In this document: one piece after another, positions 6,889-7,611 of the stretch | How positions within the stretch are numbered: the first letter of the stretch is position 1 | How the letters are laid out: every line of letters starts with the position of its first letter | Assembly: GCA_006227095.1 (NCBI GenBank) | Contig: SBFZ01000365.1 | Span: 1 to 7,611, forward strand | Direction of reading: 5' to 3' | Length of the DNA stretch: 7,611 nucleotides | DNA from: Bacteroidota bacterium | GTDB taxonomy: Bacteria > Bacteroidota > Bacteroidia > Bacteroidales > VadinHA17 | Program-made: the position numbers and the translations under genes | Notes under the pieces: model-generated | What the model was told of the DNA's origin: nothing | What the model saw: the letters and a program-made list of their open reading frames with translations, nothing else | Database searches by the model: none

Positions 6889-6892
6889 CCTG
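6790..6892. repeat. Interspersed direct repeat at the 3' end of recR
   Basis: The 17-base sequence CTTCCGGGTCAGCCCTG occurs twice without mismatch, at 6790-6806 and 6876-6892. A diverged copy (CTTTCGGGTCAGC) lies between them at 6840-6852. The copy at 6876-6892 spans the recR stop codon (6884-6886), so the last codons of recR are part of the repeat. Copy-to-copy distances are 50 and 36 bases, so this is not a uniform array. It may come from slippage or local duplication of the recR 3' end. No transposase or flanking target-site duplication is visible. Confidence 0.8.
6817..6888 (-). repeat. Two tandem 36-base units after recR
   Basis: Read on the minus strand, 6888-6853 and 6852-6817 are adjacent 36-base units that agree at 28 of 36 positions. 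Both begin GCTGACCCG and share AAGTCA and GCCGCC blocks. The unit length is a multiple of three, and both units are open in the frame one base off from recR (see the separate peptide entry). The units begin three bases upstream of the end of the recR stop codon and make up the central part of the recR-aminotransferase spacer. Confidence 0.7.
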
Positions 6893-7507
6893 TGACGGGA
6901 GGGAGAAGAGGCGGCGGTTTACGATTGACTGGCCGAGGGTAATCTCATCAGTGTATTCCAGTACGTCTCCTATGGCAACACCGCGGGCAAGTGTGGTTAC
7001 CCGCACGTCATACCCCGATAGCCGCTTGTAAATATAGAAGTTCGTGGTGTCACCCTCCATGGTTGTGCTGAGGGCAAGAATCACCTCCCTGACGCCTCCG
7101 CTGCGCACCCTCTCTTCCAGGCTGTTGATGGTCAGGTCAGACGGACCTATCCCGTCAACGGGTGAGATTATTCCCCCGAGTACATGATAGAGACCCCTGA
7201 ACTGTCTTGTGTTTTCCACAGCCATCACATCCTGAACGCTTTCAACCACACAGATGAGAGAAATATCCCTGGAATGGTCACCGCATATTTCACAGACGGG
7301 TGTATCACTGATCCCGTGGCATACACTGCAGTAGCAGACATCATCACGGAGCCTTGTAACAGTCTCGCCGAAACGGCGCACCTCAGCGCTGTCACGCCTC
7401 AGGAGATGCATGACCAGCCTGAAGGCAGTCTTGCGCCCTATGCCCGGAAGTGATGCAAATTCATTCACTGCCTCCTCGAGCAGTCTTGAGGGGTAACGTG
7501 TCGACAT
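6884..7507 (-). CDS. recR: Recombination mediator protein RecR
   Basis: RecR works with RecF and RecO to load RecA onto single-stranded DNA at gaps during recombinational repair. The 207-aa product shows the whole family layout: an N-terminal PSRLLEEAV segment and helix-hairpin-helix LPGIGRKTA (about residues 5-28), a four-cysteine zinc finger (C60, C63, C72, C75), a Toprim domain beginning at [14 protein letters not shown] with the acidic MEGD motif near 150-153, and the C-terminal ARGVAIGD...[12 protein letters not shown] segment. Length is normal for the family (about 200 aa). The reading frame stays open to a TTG at 7525, but I chose the ATG at 7507: family proteins begin just before the [10 protein letters not shown] motif, and the TTG lies inside the -7 promoter element. 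There is no Shine-Dalgarno sequence. The gene has its own promoter. Its stop codon falls inside a direct repeat that continues into the spacer. An additional cysteine (C58) precedes the zinc finger. Identification is secure; the start is very likely. Confidence 0.97.
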   Translation of the reverse strand: MSTRYPSRLLEEAVNEFASLPGIGRKTAFRLVMHLLRRDSAEVRRFGETVTRLRDDVCYCSVCHGISDTPVCEICGDHSRDISLICVVESVQDVMAVENTRQFRGLYHVLGGIISPVDGIGPSDLTINSLEERVRSGGVREVILALSTTMEGDTTNFYIYKRLSGYDVRVTTLARGVAIGDVLEYTDEITLGQSIVNRRLFSLPSQG

Positions 7508-7522
7508 GATGAGACTTTGAGA

Positions 7523-7549
7523 CAAAAATAATTCAATATTTCCCTCAAA
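7523..7549 (-). promoter_or_regulatory. Bacteroidota-type promoter of recR
   Basis: On the minus strand TTTG (7549-7546) is followed after 15 bases by TATTTTTG (7530-7523), a perfect match to the Bacteroidota -7 consensus TAnnTTTG. The usual gap between the -33 TTG/TTTG and the -7 element is about 17-23 bases, so the -33 match is closer than normal and may not be the one used. A transcript starting a few bases after the -7 element would have a leader of only about 10 bases before the ATG at 7507. Confidence 0.55.
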
Positions 7550-7563
7550 CCTGACAGACAGGT
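7549..7563. promoter_or_regulatory. Inverted repeat next to the recR -33 region
   Basis: ACCTG and CAGGT form 5-base inverted arms around a 5-base centre (ACCTG-ACAGA-CAGGT on the plus strand). It touches the upstream edge of the -33-like TTTG of recR, where an operator could sit. Arms this short arise by chance, and no regulator is visible in the window, so this is only a candidate site. Confidence 0.2.
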
Positions 7564-7611
7564 GACTTTTATCTGCGATCTTTTTACTAATCTTGCATAC
7601 TTGCTTCGACG

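Noticed and set aside
6824..6895. Plus-strand 23-codon ORF (ATG to TGA) across the repeats after recR, with an internally repeated TxGSA pattern
   Set aside because: It is short, has no ribosome binding site or promoter, overlaps the recR end, and its repeat pattern follows directly from the 36-base DNA repeat.
1..7611. CRISPR array, tRNA/rRNA genes, insertion sequences, toxin-antitoxin or phage-defence genes
   Set aside because: No evenly spaced repeats with unique spacers, no cloverleaf or rRNA-like sequence, and no transposase, nuclease or toxin motifs were seen on either strand.

Overview
The window looks like chromosomal DNA from a member of the phylum Bacteroidota, probably Bacteroidales or a related order. 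Several things point there. The only near-consensus promoter has the Bacteroidota -7 element TAnnTTTG. No start codon has a Shine-Dalgarno sequence in front of it. The dominant genes encode exported TPR plus PD40 beta-propeller proteins of the type found beside, and within, the type IX secretion and gliding machinery of this phylum. All three of these proteins have a Gln at or next to the predicted signal-peptidase site. Every supported gene lies on the minus strand, so transcription runs from high to low coordinates.

Right part (about 4.6-7.6 kb). recR, a recombinational-repair gene, lies behind a TAnnTTTG-type promoter. Its 3' end runs into a 199-base spacer with a degenerate direct repeat: a 17-base exact repeat, and two 36-base tandem units that start at the recR stop codon. 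The spacer is followed by a fold-type-I PLP aminotransferase of the LysN / 2-aminoadipate transaminase group. Four bases later comes a GT2 glycosyltransferase, so the two are almost certainly co-transcribed. The outermost bases (7564-7611) hold nothing I can identify.

Left part (1-4518). Three tandem paralogues encode exported proteins. Each has a signal peptide, an N-terminal TPR-like helical domain and a PD40 beta-propeller. The first transcribed (746 aa) adds a carboxypeptidase-regulatory-like domain, an Ig-like domain, a low-complexity linker and a C-terminal transmembrane anchor with a basic tail. The second (427 aa) overlaps it by 8 bases and stops directly after the propeller. The third is cut by the window edge after 314 residues. 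The first part of the 746-aa architecture resembles the type IX secretion protein PorE (TPR, five-bladed propeller, CRD, OmpA), but the OmpA peptidoglycan-binding domain is replaced by a membrane anchor. The three products probably act together in the periplasm as an envelope scaffold or sensor. That role is inference.

The recR, aminotransferase and glycosyltransferase genes are ordinary. The candidates for something less described are the three-paralogue PD40 cluster with its diverging C-termini and the repeat-bearing recR 3' region.
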